In this document: one piece after another, positions 11,101 through 22,371 of the stretch
Numbering within the stretch: the stretch's first letter is position 1
How the letters are laid out: each line of letters opens with the position of its first letter
NCBI RefSeq assembly: GCF_014633365.1
Contig: NC_068344.1
Coordinates: 37,136,670-37,200,669 of the forward strand
DNA: 64,000 nucleotides
DNA from: Diospyros lotus
Taxonomy: Eukaryota > Streptophyta > Magnoliopsida > Ericales > Ebenaceae
Direction: 5' to 3'
Made by a program: the position numbers and the translations under genes
Notes under the pieces: generated by a model
The model's database searches: none
Told to the model about the DNA's origin: nothing
Seen by the model: only the letters and a program-made list of their open reading frames with translations

Positions 11101-13254
11101 CTCCACAATCATGAGACTTCCCGAACATCACATCCGCCAAGACCCTCTGTGAGTTCGCAATACTTCATTACCTCCATCAAAGAAAGCCCTAAAACTTGTT
11201 AGAGTTTGAGAGGTTAAAATGGCTACTAGAACTTTTGACTTGTTTTGATTATATTTTTTTCTAATCAATTTAACTTATGTATTTTAATATTTTTTTTGTG
11301 TGATAATCAAAACTTTTGTTATTTCAATAACACATTTGAACCTGTATTTTTGAGTTAATTTAACTCTTATATTTTGACATTTTTTTCATATGGCAACTCA
11401 AACTTTTTATTGTTTCGATTACGCCTCTAAATCTGTATTTTGAAGTCAATTTAACCCTTTACTTTGATATGTACTTTGTCTGGTCTAAGGGTGTAATCAG
11501 AATAATAAAAAGTTTGAATTGTCATAGAAAAAATGTCAAACCTAAAATTTATTAGAATTTGAGGCCAAACCTATATTTTTGCCCCCTTACTTTTACGATT
11601 TTTTTGTGTGTGATCATTCAAATTTTTCGTTATTTCGATTATACCAATAAACTTGCATTTTCACGTCAATTAAAGCCTTGTATTTTGACATTTTTTTTTG
11701 TGTACAAACCCAAATTTTTCATTATTTTGACTACACTTTTGAACGTGTATTTTTAGATCAATTTAACTCCCCATACTTTGATGTGAACAGATTGTGACAT
11801 ATATTTTGTCATGTCACTTTACTTTTTTTTTTACACAAGAAAGTATAAGAGTTAAATTTACTCGAAAATATAGATTTAAGAGTGTAATTAGAATAATGAA
11901 AAGTTTAGCTTGTTATGTGAAAAAAATGTCAAAGTATAGGAGTCCAATTGACTAAAAGGTGTAAATTAAACAACGAAAAAATTGAGTCATCACACAAAAA
12001 AATGTAAAAATATAAAAATAAAAATATGAATGTGGCCGAGTTTGAAAAGTTATTGTACCTTAGAAAGGTTAATAACACATAAAAAAGCATAATCAAACTC
12101 CAAGATGAATCGAAACATTGCAGGAAAAAGAAATAATTAGACTGATTAGTATGAATGTGTTAAATTAATTAATTTGCATTAATTGTTGTATTAATTATAT
12201 ATATGTATATGTGTATGTATATATATATCGATGACTTGCAGGAAGAAGTTGAGGAGAAGTTAAGAAAGCTACAATTGCAGATCAAACAGACCATGGACAT
12301 GTACCATGCAGCCTGCAAAGAAGCACTCACTGCAAAGCAACAGGTATTAAGAACATTATATATATATTCGATAAAGGAGTAAAGAATTTAAGTGGCCAAA
12401 CTTATATTTTTTCTCCTGAACTTTTTTTATTTCAATTACATTTCTAAACCTGAATTTTTTAGTTAATTTAATTTTTGTACTTTGATTTTTTTTTTGTGTG
12501 ACAACTGAACTTTTCATTATTTTAATTATATAATTGGACTTGTATTTTCAAATCAATTTAACTTCTGTACTTTGACATGAACAAAGTGTGACACGCATTT
12601 TGTCATCTCAGTTTATATGAAAGTACAAGGGTTAAATTGACTTAAAAATACAAGTTTAATGAAATAATCAAAATAACAAAAAATTTGGATTGTTATACAA
12701 AAAAAAGGATCAAAGTACATGAATTAAATTGATTAAAATTAAAATTAGATTCAGAAATGCAATCAAAATAACAAAAAGTTTGAGTGATCACATGAAAAAA
12801 ATGAAAAGAGATTGGAAAATATATATAATTACTAATATGTGTGTATATATATATTTAGGTGAGAGAACTTCAACATCATCTAAAATTGGAAAATGAAAGG
12901 AGATTGGAAGAAGTAGAAGAAAGGGCAAAGGAAAGGGCCTTAGAGATTGCAGAGAAGCAGATAGAAAGGTATAAGACTGCACTTCATGTGTCTGAAGCAG
13001 CTTATAGGTAATAGGCTTTATTTTTATATTTATTTTAATTTTAAATAAAATTAATTGAGAGTCATTAGCAACCCATTTACATCCCTACTCGCAGAAAAGC
13101 CGAGCGAGAGGCACAAAAGAGAAATGATGTAGAAATCAAAGCATTAAGAGAGCTTGAGGACTTCAAGAAGAGGATGGCAAATTCTTCCCCCAACTATAAG
13201 TGTCTTTTTAATATTGTTGTTATCCTTTTCTTATTTCATTTTTTTATTTTTTGA
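7896..13254 (+). CDS. Universal stress protein domain plus coiled-coil protein (kinase-less relative of U-box/RLCK-IX proteins)
   Basis: Proposed exons: 7896-8055, 8196-8287, 8551-8669, 8813-9004, 10857-11148, 12242-12343, 12859-13007 and 13095-13254. This model gives 421 residues in one frame. Residues 1 to about 165 form a USP domain (LVAVAIGRD, MAMKWALDHVL, LVLGASSRSLTR, DIPSIVLKGVPYFCNVYVI). A Ser-rich linker follows, then a long coiled coil (EEVEEKLRKLQLQIKQ, KQTMDMYHAACKEALTAKQQ, AEREAQKRNDVEIKALRELE). In the plant family this coiled coil is followed by a protein kinase and often a U-box. Here the frame runs after SSPNYK into a hydrophobic tail and stops at 13252, and no kinase motif is found downstream. 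The gene may be truncated, or a donor at 13199 (gtgtct) may once have led to lost exons. The exon 5 acceptor is uncertain (10857, or 10853 with a donor after phase 1). Introns are swollen by repeats. Expression is unknown. Confidence 0.75.
8059..8117. repeat. (CT)n-(TA)n compound microsatellite in intron 1
   Basis: About 18 CT units are followed directly by about 10 TA units, immediately after the exon 1 donor. The pyrimidine run starts three bases inside the intron. Confidence 0.9.
9261..10296. mobile_element. Non-autonomous PIF/Harbinger-like (Tourist-type) element in intron 4
   Basis: The left end reads GGGCCTGTTCTCTTT, and the right end in reverse complement reads GGTGGTGTTCTCTTT. Both are flanked by TAA (9258-9260 and 10297-10299), the 3-bp target site typical of PIF/Harbinger. 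Sub-terminal parts are rich in inverted 'aaaacgcgtttt' and 'aaaacgcattttt' phrases. There is no transposase. The centre (about 9468-9898) is a foreign-looking C-rich block. The TIR match is imperfect after the first bases, so the superfamily call rests on TIR plus TSD. Confidence 0.65.
9468..9898 (+). other. C-rich, Pro/His/Arg-coding block inside the Harbinger-like element
   Basis: Two C runs (about 9475-9490 and 9856-9870) bracket a block of ccaccgcgaccagc-like repeats and a CT-rich stretch, ending in aaaaccctagaacgaagaag. Its base composition is quite unlike the AT-rich element ends. It could be a captured 5' leader or exon of a host gene. Open frames across it on both strands are low-complexity and I do not call them proteins. 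Confidence 0.45.
10599..10614. repeat. Short poly-G tract in intron 4
   Basis: A run of about 14 G follows 'agctagaga'. It is a local low-complexity feature between the Harbinger-like element and exon 5. Confidence 0.7.
11240..12035. repeat. Expanded ~100-bp-unit repeat with fold-back half in intron 5
   Basis: Direct units with 'cctgtatttttgagttaattta' and 'ttgacatttttttcatatggcaactc' repeat about four times up to 11760. They continue into an inverted half at about 11830-12020 (gttaaatttactcgaaaatatag, aataatgaaaagttt). The same family occurs at 1735-2095, 12400-12815 and 44600-44880. The intron is mostly this repeat. Confidence 0.55.
12400..12815. repeat. Fold-back repeat, ~100-bp-unit family, in intron 6
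   Basis: The forward half (aacttttcattattttaattata, cttctgtactttgacatg) is followed by its inverted half (gtacaagggttaaattga, aaataacaaaaaatttgg). It occupies most of the intron between exons 6 and 7. Confidence 0.55.
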
Positions 13255-14130
13255 AAAATTTAGAGCTCGATGTGATTCAATTATGATTTTCTTAATTAAT
13301 CGTTAATATGTTCCTTGTTTAATAAAAAATTTGGTATTTTATGTGATAATTTATAGTCGTATCTATGTGATGTTATGAGTTGATTTCTATTGGGCTTAAT
13401 GGAGGCAAATGCCTTCATAGTGCACTTGATACGTCTTTTGGGTTGTTGGGTTCCTTGATCACAAACTTTAAGATTGTTGGAGTTCATCATTCTGGCCATT
13501 GCGCCGGCTATGATGCACGGAAACACACTGGGAGTGCCGTTTCGACATTTTTCAAAAGTTTTCTGTATTGAAATGTTAAAAAACACCAAAAAAATATTTT
13601 TGGACTGTTTCATTAATTTCGAAAATGCTTTGAGACCGTTTTGTAATATTAAAAAAATATCAAAAATGTATTTCCATCTGCAAAGAGATTAAAGATGAAA
13701 AAAATTCTATCTCTAACTCAAATTTTTTAATTTTTTTCCGAATTTGTTTGAATGCATTATGAAATTTATGTTTATTTTTAGATTGAATAACTACTTTTAA
13801 TAATTTTTTATATTAAAAATAATATTTACAAAAAGTCCTCTAGATTTTTTTTTTATTATTTACATGTCTCCCACGTGTTTGTTTTCTAGTTTTCTAAAAA
13901 ATGTCATTTTTTTGTTTCCATTCCGTATTGTATTCATTTTCGTTTTTGTGCAAATATAAGGGGCAAGTATTATGACTAGCCATCTCTAGTTTTCTTTTTT
14001 ATATTTATTTCTATTTTTAACCTTAGGCCTATCAACATAGGGCGATGTTTGTGTATAATTGTTTAAAATTAACTGGGGGCATTACAATTATTTTTATTTT
14101 TTTGGATTGTAAAAGGGGCTTATTGGTTAA
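13255..14130. other. Intergenic, no gene seen
   Basis: This stretch directly follows the in-frame stop of the USP gene, where kinase-domain exons would be expected. I find none. An AT-rich block around 13490-13700 (phrases such as gccgtttcgacatttttcaaaag) looks repeat-like but has no termini I can define. Confidence 0.5.
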
Positions 14131-14716
14131 AAATAAAATTATAAGAAAATTAAGTGTTCATAATTACAAATGTTGAGGGGATTTAGTGAAAGAGAGAATT
14201 AAAGAAATACAAAGAGCAAAAAATGAAATAATTAGCAAACAAGAGGCACAACAATATAGAGTTGTTCGACTTAATTAAGTCTAATCTATTATCTTAGTTT
14301 CTTATTAAGGATTTTTGAAAACAATTAATTATAAATCATCCTATCACTTCGGATAAGCCCTCTAGCACCAAACTAAGGATAAGAACATCTTGCTTGAACA
14401 AGCAAATCCCTAGCAATACAAGCTAGGTAAAAATGTATACAAGAAAATTAAGTTTCTAAGAGTATATCTTTTTAGTTATGAGTTCTCTCAATAAAAATTA
14501 TAATACTTGAAAAGAATAAAAAATTAATAAACATACAAGCCTTACAAGAAAAATGAGAGAATAAAAGATGTAAGCACAATAAACTGATTGACTCTCTTGG
14601 AAGTTTGGCAATAAATTCTTCTAACCTTTTGTTTAGCCAACTTACTTATATTAATTAAGTTTTGATAACTAATAAAAATATTTTTATGATATAAATATAT
14701 TTTCTACTCATACAAA

Positions 14717-15130
14717 AAAGTAAATTTATTTTGAATTAAATGTGGATTGTCTTTAAACATGTTTTCTTGTTTTAATCATTTATGTCTCAAAAGCTTATAT
14801 TTGAATTTTCATATCTTGATAAATGTTTTTCTTTCTTATGTAAAAAGTAAATTTATTTTAAATTAAAGGTAAATTACTTTTAAACATGTTTTTTTGTTTT
14901 AATAATTTATGTCTCAAAAATTTAATCTAAATTTTTATATCTTGATATATGTATTTCTTTTTCATGCAAAAAGTAAATTTATTTTGAATTAAAAGAGAAT
15001 TACTTTTAGACATATTTTCTTGTTTTAATCATTTATATTTCAAAAGCTTATATTTTAATTTCTAAATCTTAATTTTTCATGCAAAAAGTAAATTTATTTT
15101 AAATTAAAGGTGACTAATATTTAAACATGT
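14717..15130. repeat. Tandem array, about 3.4 units of ~115-126 bp
   Basis: The phrase agtaaatttatttt(g/a)aattaaa starts units at about 14717, 14843, 14968 and 15083. Each is followed by 'aacatgttttcttgttttaat' variants. Units have diverged by roughly 10-20 % by eye. Confidence 0.75.
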
Positions 15131-15884
15131 TTCCTTGTTTTGTTCCTTATTGTTTGAGAAAACCTAAACAATTTTTGACTTTTAAACTTCATATTAATCC
15201 TTTCTTTAATACTAGTTTATTTGGAAGATGTATATATATAAAGTAAGTATGGAGGCTCAAAGTGAGAACAAACTTGATAGAGCATTAAAAAAAGAGTGAA
15301 AATGTTCGAAGTGCTGGAAGTGTCCTGGCTAGTGGAATTCTCAACCGTTGGTGACTCATTTGTAATTGTCTCTGATTATAAATTTGTTATTTTTACTCAT
15401 TTATTGTGTGAGGGGATTGTATTTGCTAGTAGTGTCCTAGTGGTTCTTTCTTAGACAAGGGATTGCATGTTGATTCTAGCTCAAATTAAAAATTAATGTT
15501 GATTATTCTTAGTGGAATCTCAAGCTAATTCTTGAGAGACTTAAGCTAAGTCTTGAGAGAGAAGATTAGGCTCTTTAGAGCCGAACCTCTATAAATTTCT
15601 CTTGTTACTTGTGGTTGTGTGATTTTATTATTATTAATCTTATTGCAATCATCACATATTAAGATCACAAATTTAAAAATTTTTAAAAGATCTAAAATTA
15701 TTAATTTTTGAAAAATCATTTCACCCCATCTTGGATATTTTTCTAGGCAACACCTTTAAATCCTCCACCAACCGAGTATTTATAGTTGTGGGTGAATGCT
15801 TTCAAAATTTTGACCGTTTGAGGTAGTTGGGGTGCATTTAATGCGCTCCAAAACTACCCGTTATGAGTTTTTGCGAAAAAAAAA

Positions 15885-16145
15885 ATAGTCGACAGATGTA
15901 AAGCATCGATCGACAGATTAGAGTATAAATTCAAAAATCGGTCGACAAAAGAAGATGTTAGCTGACAAATGCAACATAGATACCAAATAAAATTGAATTG
16001 ACATATATTCTGTTAGTCGATAAACCCTAGATGATTAGTTGACAAATTAGGCAAGTACTTAAAATTTAGGATAACATGCATTTTGTCGGTCGATAGGTAA
16101 AAGCCAAGATTGCCCATTAGTTGACTGATCTAAGTCAATCAATCA
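15885..16145. repeat. Cluster of degenerate gtcgac motifs
   Basis: Palindromic GTCGAC and one-off forms (gatcgaca, ggtcgacaaa, gtcgataaacc, gttgacaaa) recur about every 20-40 bp for 250 bp. A similar phrase structure occurs in the solo LTR at 37140-37480. Confidence 0.6.
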
Positions 16146-16440
16146 ACAAATCCTACCTTTTTACCTTAGATCACATTTTAGCTTTAATTCTCAATATTTG
16201 GAGATTTATTTGAATTTTAATACTTTATTTTTCCAATCTCCTAAAATATGAATAGCATATATTTTGGAAATATTTTGACATATACTTTGTCAAAACAAAT
16301 AACTTAGGAATATGAGTGACTTGGCAAAAAGAGTGTGAATTCATTTAGTTTAGCGAATTTTGAAATTGATTTTTGTTTGAAAGATGTTCAAAATTTTAAT
16401 CTTATTTTGCATCATCAGAATCAAAAGCAAAATATCAGTA

Positions 16441-18342
16441 CCTATACATAAATAAAAGGTTTATAAAAAATAACTATAAATTACAATTTGCACCATATTC
16501 ATGTTAAGAAATTTGTGTAATTATACAAAAAAGGAATATTTCCACTATTTATGCAATATGGACAATTTATTTTGTACAAAATAATTTGATTTATTAATAA
16601 ATATAATATTTATCCCCCAAAAAAATATATATGAAAAAAATTACTCATTTAAGTATTTTTTTAATGGCACAAACTAAATCATCAAATACATATAAATTCA
16701 TAGGTGAACAGACCTATCTCATATTCTCTAAAATTTTCGATTCATTTACTCTAAAGTTATAGGTGAATGAATAGGTTCATCGTGAGCTGAATCTTGGGAG
16801 TCTGATCTCTTGAATAAATATAGTCAATTGCTCATTTTTGCACAAAGGCAAAATCAAACCCACGACCCTACAATATCTAAAACTCCTAAAGTAATTATAT
16901 ATATTATAAGATAATATAAATCATCTAATTAATTACGAGGATATGACAAAGAAAGAAACAACACTCTGGAATCTACAGCGGGCTGCTTAGACAAAAACCA
17001 TGTGAGAACAGTCAGCAATCTACTGGCGGCTGCTTTAACAAAAACCACGTGCTAATAACATGTAAAAAATTAAATAATTTAATTCAACAATTTACGTCGC
17101 CGACCCCAAAACAAAGTGAGAAGATGTAACCACTAACCCGAAAAGAAAAGGAAAATATTTTGATTTTTGTAATTAAACGCACAAATATGTATAATGTTTG
17201 AAAATTTAATTCAAAATTAGTTTTATAGAAAAAAAAAGAAGAAAATTCAATATCAGGAGATTAATTAATCTGGCTCTTGTTCATTAACACCAATAATTAG
17301 TTAATTAAAGATCATTAATTACTTCTACTTTGCCAATTCTAGCTAATTCCTTCTTGCTTCGTTTAATCTAAGTAAATGCTTGACAAATTGGACTTATATA
17401 GTTGTTAATCAACAATAATTAAAGATGTTAATTACTTTAGTTAAGCGAGTTGGGCTTTTGACTTAATAATTATTTTTTTTTTTGTTGCTTAAGCAGAATA
17501 ATAAATTTATTTGTAAAAAAATTCATCATCAAGTCTCTTGAAATTTACAAGAAAGAGAATAATCAGAAGACGCAAGACATCTCTTGTGCAAATATTTTGA
17601 CACTTAACTCAGACAATGGAGAGAGATTGCTGAATAATCGAATGCAGAGATTCAATTGGTATCTAAGATGTAGTACTTGTTAGGATTCAAGATAAGTATT
17701 TCTAAAATTTGGAGATTGACTTGGATTACAACTTCTGATAAATAAGCTCTATTTTTTAAGAGATTTTTAGAGAAATTTTCAATTGTGGAAATTATTTGTT
17801 TGTACTTCCTGAGAACCTACTGTGGGAGAGGTTTCCAGGAGACCTGGGAGTCCACCAGGGTTCCTTCCTTTCCCCTATGTGGGAATCAGTCCGAGAGACC
17901 CTTTTGTTGGAAAAGTCTCTTCGAACCTCTGTTGGGGTCTTGTTCCTCCTTCTTGGACCTGTCCGTGATTCATGATTATCAATTCTATTTTATATATTTT
18001 TATAAAGAAGGTATTATAATAGAATGCAACCCTGTGGATGCAACAGTTAGTATTCAATTCTCTTTTTTTATATTAAATTCCAGTTTAAGGGAAAAGAACT
18101 GTTACAAGCGCATAGACAGCGAGGATTAGGACCCATAGAAACAGAATAATTAGAGTCATATCAAATGCCGAAAAGCTCCCTAATTAAAAAGCATGACCCC
18201 CACAGGGAAGAAGTATAAACACTTGCTCATTTTATTAGGGCATTTCTTATTACAACCATAATTAATGGTGTGCCCTTTCCAAGGACCCTGACCTTATTTA
18301 TTGTAAGTTTGAGAGTGGCCAACTCACAGCAAACCAAGGCTA
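16441..18342. other. Intergenic, no supported gene
   Basis: AT-rich spacer. A ~60-bp imperfect direct repeat near 16970-17055 carries 'ggctgctt...acaaaaaccatgtg / ccacgtg'. The second copy ends in the G-box core CACGTG. A 114-aa frame at 17785-18129 has no recognisable feature and is not called. Confidence 0.45.
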
Positions 18343-18501
18343 ATGGCAATGGAGGCCATGAACAAGCCCTTGTGCTCTTTCTTCTTCTTCTTCTTCTTCT
18401 TCTTCTTCTTCTTCTTCACTTTGATCTTTCTGGTATTCCAAACCCATGCCGATCCAACTATCACTTCTACTCCATCCCCATCCAGGCCTCCCCGATTGTA
18501 A
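18343..18501 (+). CDS. Possible small secreted peptide, 52 aa, with poly-Phe signal core
   Basis: The frame starts MAMEAMNKPLCS, runs through 13 consecutive Phe encoded by a pure (TTC)13 repeat, then TLIFLVFQTHADPTITST and PSPSRPPRL before TAA. It looks like a signal peptide (h-region Phe13-TLIFLVF, cleavage near THA|D) with a short Pro/Ser-rich mature end. I do not recognise the family. The hydrophobic core depends on a microsatellite, so its length will vary between individuals. There are two alternative in-frame ATGs (18349 and 18358). It could equally be the first exon of a longer gene whose remainder was lost, or a chance frame. Confidence 0.35.
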   Translation: MAMEAMNKPLCSFFFFFFFFFFFFFTLIFLVFQTHADPTITSTPSPSRPPRL

Positions 18502-19267
18502 TATGATTTATTAGATATGAACCCTTAAAATCAATTCTAATGACTATGAAACTTGAACGTATAATTCTTTAAATATTAATAAAATGACAAGTTTATGTTG
18601 TTATTTAAATTGTAATATGATTTAAATTAAACATATATATACATATATTAGTATAATATAGAGAAAATATCATCCTTAAGTGTTAAGGATATGAGTAATG
18701 ATTAATCCATGGTTTGTTGTGCTATAAACAAGTTTTTAGTCATAAGGTTTGTTATGAAATTGGATCGACAACAAATTATAATTAAACCAATCAACCACAC
18801 ACGAACACAAAATTTAACGTGAAAAATCTAAATCGAAAAAAAATCATTGGCAGAATGAACAAAATATCACCAACCAAATATTGGTAATACAAAAATGACA
18901 TAGGCACACACCCTCTGTGTTTTATTTCATGTGACCTGAGCACCTATTTATAGACCTGAAATCATCTATGGATGAACACAGAAAATTATATTCTGATCAG
19001 AAGATGGTGCATGAGAATATTCCTGCAGATGAAATAAATCTCACATAAAATTGAATTTGATAACATCATAATCACAATTAAATTCGAACTCATAATCATG
19101 GTCAAATCAGGAGTCCCAATCTCACTCAAATTAGAATTTCGGGTCACAATTGTAACAAGTTCCTAACCTGGATAATAGAAACTCACAAAGACAAGAACAT
19201 CGTCTTCCTCTTTATTCAGTATGAGATGCTGAAGAAAAAGGTTGGTGAATCTCATACCATTTCATAT
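18502..19267. other. Intergenic, no gene seen
   Basis: AT-rich spacer up to the CACTA terminus at 19268. Nothing definable was seen. Confidence 0.4.
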
Positions 19268-19949
19268 CACTATAAAAAATCAGAGTTTTATCGACAAAAA
19301 TTTTCGTTGCTAAAACATAAAAATCCATCGTTAAATCTTTTAGCGATAAATTTAGTGACAGGGGCATACCCGTCGCTAAAGGTAGCGTCACTAAATATTA
19401 GCGACGGGAGGAGTTTTGCGATTGAATCAGCGATGAGAGCCAAGCCTGTCACTAATTAGCGATGGGTGTGACTCCTGTCGCTAATTTTAATAAAATAAAT
19501 AAAAATATTTTAAAACGTAAATCAAAAATAAAATTATTAAAAATTTATATAAATAAATTTTCTAATTGTTAAAAAATTAACAAAATAAAAAAATTTATTT
19601 TCTAAATAAATAAATTTAAAAGACAAAATAAAAATAAAATTTGTAAACATAAATCAAAAATAAAATTATAACAAAATTTATATAAGTAAAAATTTAAATA
19701 TAAAAAAATTCATATTTAATTATTATTCAAATTTTTATTTATTTTATATTTATTTATAATAAAATTTATATATAAATAAAATTGATGATAATTAACAATT
19801 TTCTTTAATTAATTAAATAGAAATTAAAAATATATTTATATAATCATTAATTTAAAAAAATGAAAATTCATATAATTTTATAAAATAACAAAACTAAATT
19901 TGAAATTGAAACCGATTAATTCATAAATATTCAGTTACAATCATCATTT

Positions 19950-20305
19950 TGTTCCTCATTATTAGAAAACTGGTTACTCGGTCCTGGTTGAATCGACGGT
20001 CCAGGTTGCTGATAAGACGAGCAAGGTTGTTGTAACACCATCATTTGTCTATTCATCTGCTCCTGCCACTGACACAACTACATATTGTCGTTTCTCACCT
20101 CTGTCACCTCGATCCGAACGGAATACAGCTCCTCATCCATCCAAGTCCGGGAGGAATGCAGCTTATTTTGCACCTCGACCACTTAGGTCCGAGCGGAATG
20201 CATCTCCTCGTTCATCTGGGTGACCCTTAATCTCATTTGTTCTAATTCCAACGACAACCCATATGAACCACTGGAGCTATTATCGAATCCAACTGGGAAT
20301 GACTA
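19950..20305 (-). pseudogene. CACTA second ORF, C-terminal relic
   Basis: Read on the minus strand, this encodes a Glu/Met-rich helix (LSLELEQMRLRVTQMNEEMHS ending in several VEVQNK/TEVRND repeats), then a Gln/Pro-rich tail (QQPGPSIQPGPSN). This is the usual end of the CACTA-associated Transposase_24 ORF. At least two in-frame stops are present. It was contiguous with 22372 onward before the solo LTR inserted. Confidence 0.55.
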
Positions 20306-20310
20306 CCTAC

Positions 20311-22366
20311 TGATTAGTGGTTAATTTTATAAAAAATTTGTTATAATTATACCCTTCTTTTGATCTTAAAAATGGTTTAAATTAGATATTAATATATATT
20401 TTATGGTTATATGCAAGTTTAAATTGAAAGATGAATGAAATGAAGTTCTAAAGTAAATAATAATAATATATAAAATTATATATAATACATATACATCATT
20501 ATATGCATGCATGTAATATATAATATAATCTAATATATATATGTGCCATGTGTAATACATATATATAATATATAATTTATTAATAACATTAAATTATTTT
20601 TATTTTTTTTAGGCATGAAGAATTCAAGCCCATGAAAACTTAAAGTCCATGAAGAATTCAAATCCATGAAGAAATCAAGTCCATGAAGAAATCAAATCCA
20701 TGAAGAAATCAAATCCATGAAGAAATCAAGCCCATGAAAAATTAAAATCCATGAAGAATTCAAGCCCATGAAGAATTAAGGCCCAATTTGAGCAACCCAT
20801 GGAAGATATTATTTGGAGAAGGCCCAAGGATTATTTTTAATCCTAATGAAGATTAAAAACCAATTTATAGAAATCTATTTTTATTTTTTATGTGAGAGCT
20901 TTATTAGGTGTGTTTTTTAGCTAAAATCCATTTAACTATTAGGTGGATATTATACCTAAAATCCATTTAACTTTATGAGTGCTTTATTAGGTATGTATTT
21001 TAGCTAAAATCCATTTAATATTAGGTGTGTATTATAACTAAAATCCATTTAACTTTAAGTGTGTGAGTGCCCATTAGATATAATTATGTCTAGTTGAATA
21101 ATTGAAATTGTGTGGTTTGTATTGCATCTTGTAGCCTATAAATAGATCACTTGATTGCATTTGTAAGTGTGATTATTATTCTTGAATCAAAGTTTAGTTG
21201 TTTCCTTATAATTCTCTCTTTGAGAATTGTTCTTGTTCTTTCCCCTTTTCTTTAGTATTCTCTCTTGTGATCTTACTTCCTTCCTTTCTTCTTTTAAATT
21301 CTTATGTCATTTATTATTACTTTATTATTAACCGCCTAAATGGCCAGTTAATTTGTGCCTTTAAATTTCTGCAATTTTAATTCTTGTCATTTAATTATTC
21401 ACCGCCTAAATGGACGGTTAGTTTATGCCTTTAAATTACTGCAATTTTAATTCTTGTTATTTAATTATCCACCGCCTAAATGGCCGGTTAGTTTATGCCT
21501 TTAAAATTTCTTGTCATTTAAATTCTGTTATTTAAATTACGTCGTTTAAATTCATGTCAATTAACTTTTAAATGGAAATGAGTAGCTAAATCTAATCTTG
21601 GGTTAAGGCAAGGACAGTGTCCAACGCCAATGATTCCCAAAGAAAGCTGCGCTTTAAATAAGTAACATTAATTTAAATTTCAGTATGAGTGTATCTTAAT
21701 TATTGAGAAATCACTAGGTTTGGATTGGAGCGTAAGCCTAACTTAGAGCTTTCATGCCATGTATGAGAGTTACTAGAACTGGAAACGCTATCATACCCAA
21801 ACCCAGATGATTAATTTAGTTGTTTTGTGTATTAATTGCAATTGAATTTATGGTGGTTGCTTAAATTAGAATCCCGCATATCATGTATGGGGATTGCTTA
21901 ACCTAGAACTATCATCATCTCTAATTGCATTTAATAACAAACCCTCATATCTGAAATTAAATTAATGTTGCTAATCTTTTATGCTAAAATTTGGGAATCA
22001 ACGGGTTGGTACTGAAATTGTCTTAACTCAAGCACTATCCAAATTCATATTTTTACGTTTAATGTTTATTTCAATTTCTGCCTTACTTTATTTTCTAGTA
22101 TCTGTTGTCTAAAAAAAACCCGTAAAAAATCTTGTTGCCAATTTGTCCAAATGCGTGTGCGTGTGTGTGACATTCTTTTTCTTTTGCCATAAATAAATCT
22201 CTCAGTGGACGACCTGGATTCATCTAGAAAATATAAATTTAAATTTGGACTACAACTGCACTCGTACACTGGCGAGTATAAACCTCTCACTAAAATAAAA
22301 AAAATATAAAAGTTTTATTATGATTTATTTTTATTGTGTTTTAATTGCAGGATGAGAGTGCAGTCA
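20311..22366 (+). mobile_element. Solo LTR (Ty3/Gypsy Tat/Ogre-like), TSD CCTAC
   Basis: It begins TGATTAGTGGTTAATT and ends GTGCAGTCA. The identical 5-bp repeat CCTAC flanks it at 20306-20310 and 22367-22371. A TATA box (cctataaatag, 21135-21145) is followed by a T-rich leader, as expected for the U3/R border. Internal blocks repeat 'accgcctaaatggccggtta' three times (about 21330-21500), and a 17-bp 'tccatgaagaaatcaaa' motif repeats about eight times at 20613-20790. The last ~1.2 kb match, inverted, the LTR at 27893-29532. Confidence 0.85.
20613..20790. repeat. 17-bp tandem repeat inside the solo LTR
   Basis: Units of (a/t)ccatgaagaa(a/t)tcaa(a/g) repeat about ten times, with slightly shifted variants (cccatgaaaaattaaaa). 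Located just upstream of the TATA box region of the LTR. Confidence 0.75.
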
Positions 22367-22371
22367 CCTAC

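Larger units (their letters stand above)
14140..16440. mobile_element. Old LTR-type sequence, Copia/SIRE-like in style
   Basis: The middle (15280-15760) reads like the transcribed part of a plant LTR: a TATA-like cctctataaatttc at about 15587, then cytosine-poor sequence, then 'tttcaccccatcttgg', resembling the end of SIRE/Maximus LTRs. A tandem array (14717-15130) and a cluster of gtcgac motifs (15885-16145) lie within. Exact ends and TSD were not found, so limits are approximate and the family call is inference. Confidence 0.35.

Noticed and set aside
17785..18129. 114-codon frame with several Cys and aromatic residues
   Set aside because: No domain, no splice context and no similarity recognised; likely chance.
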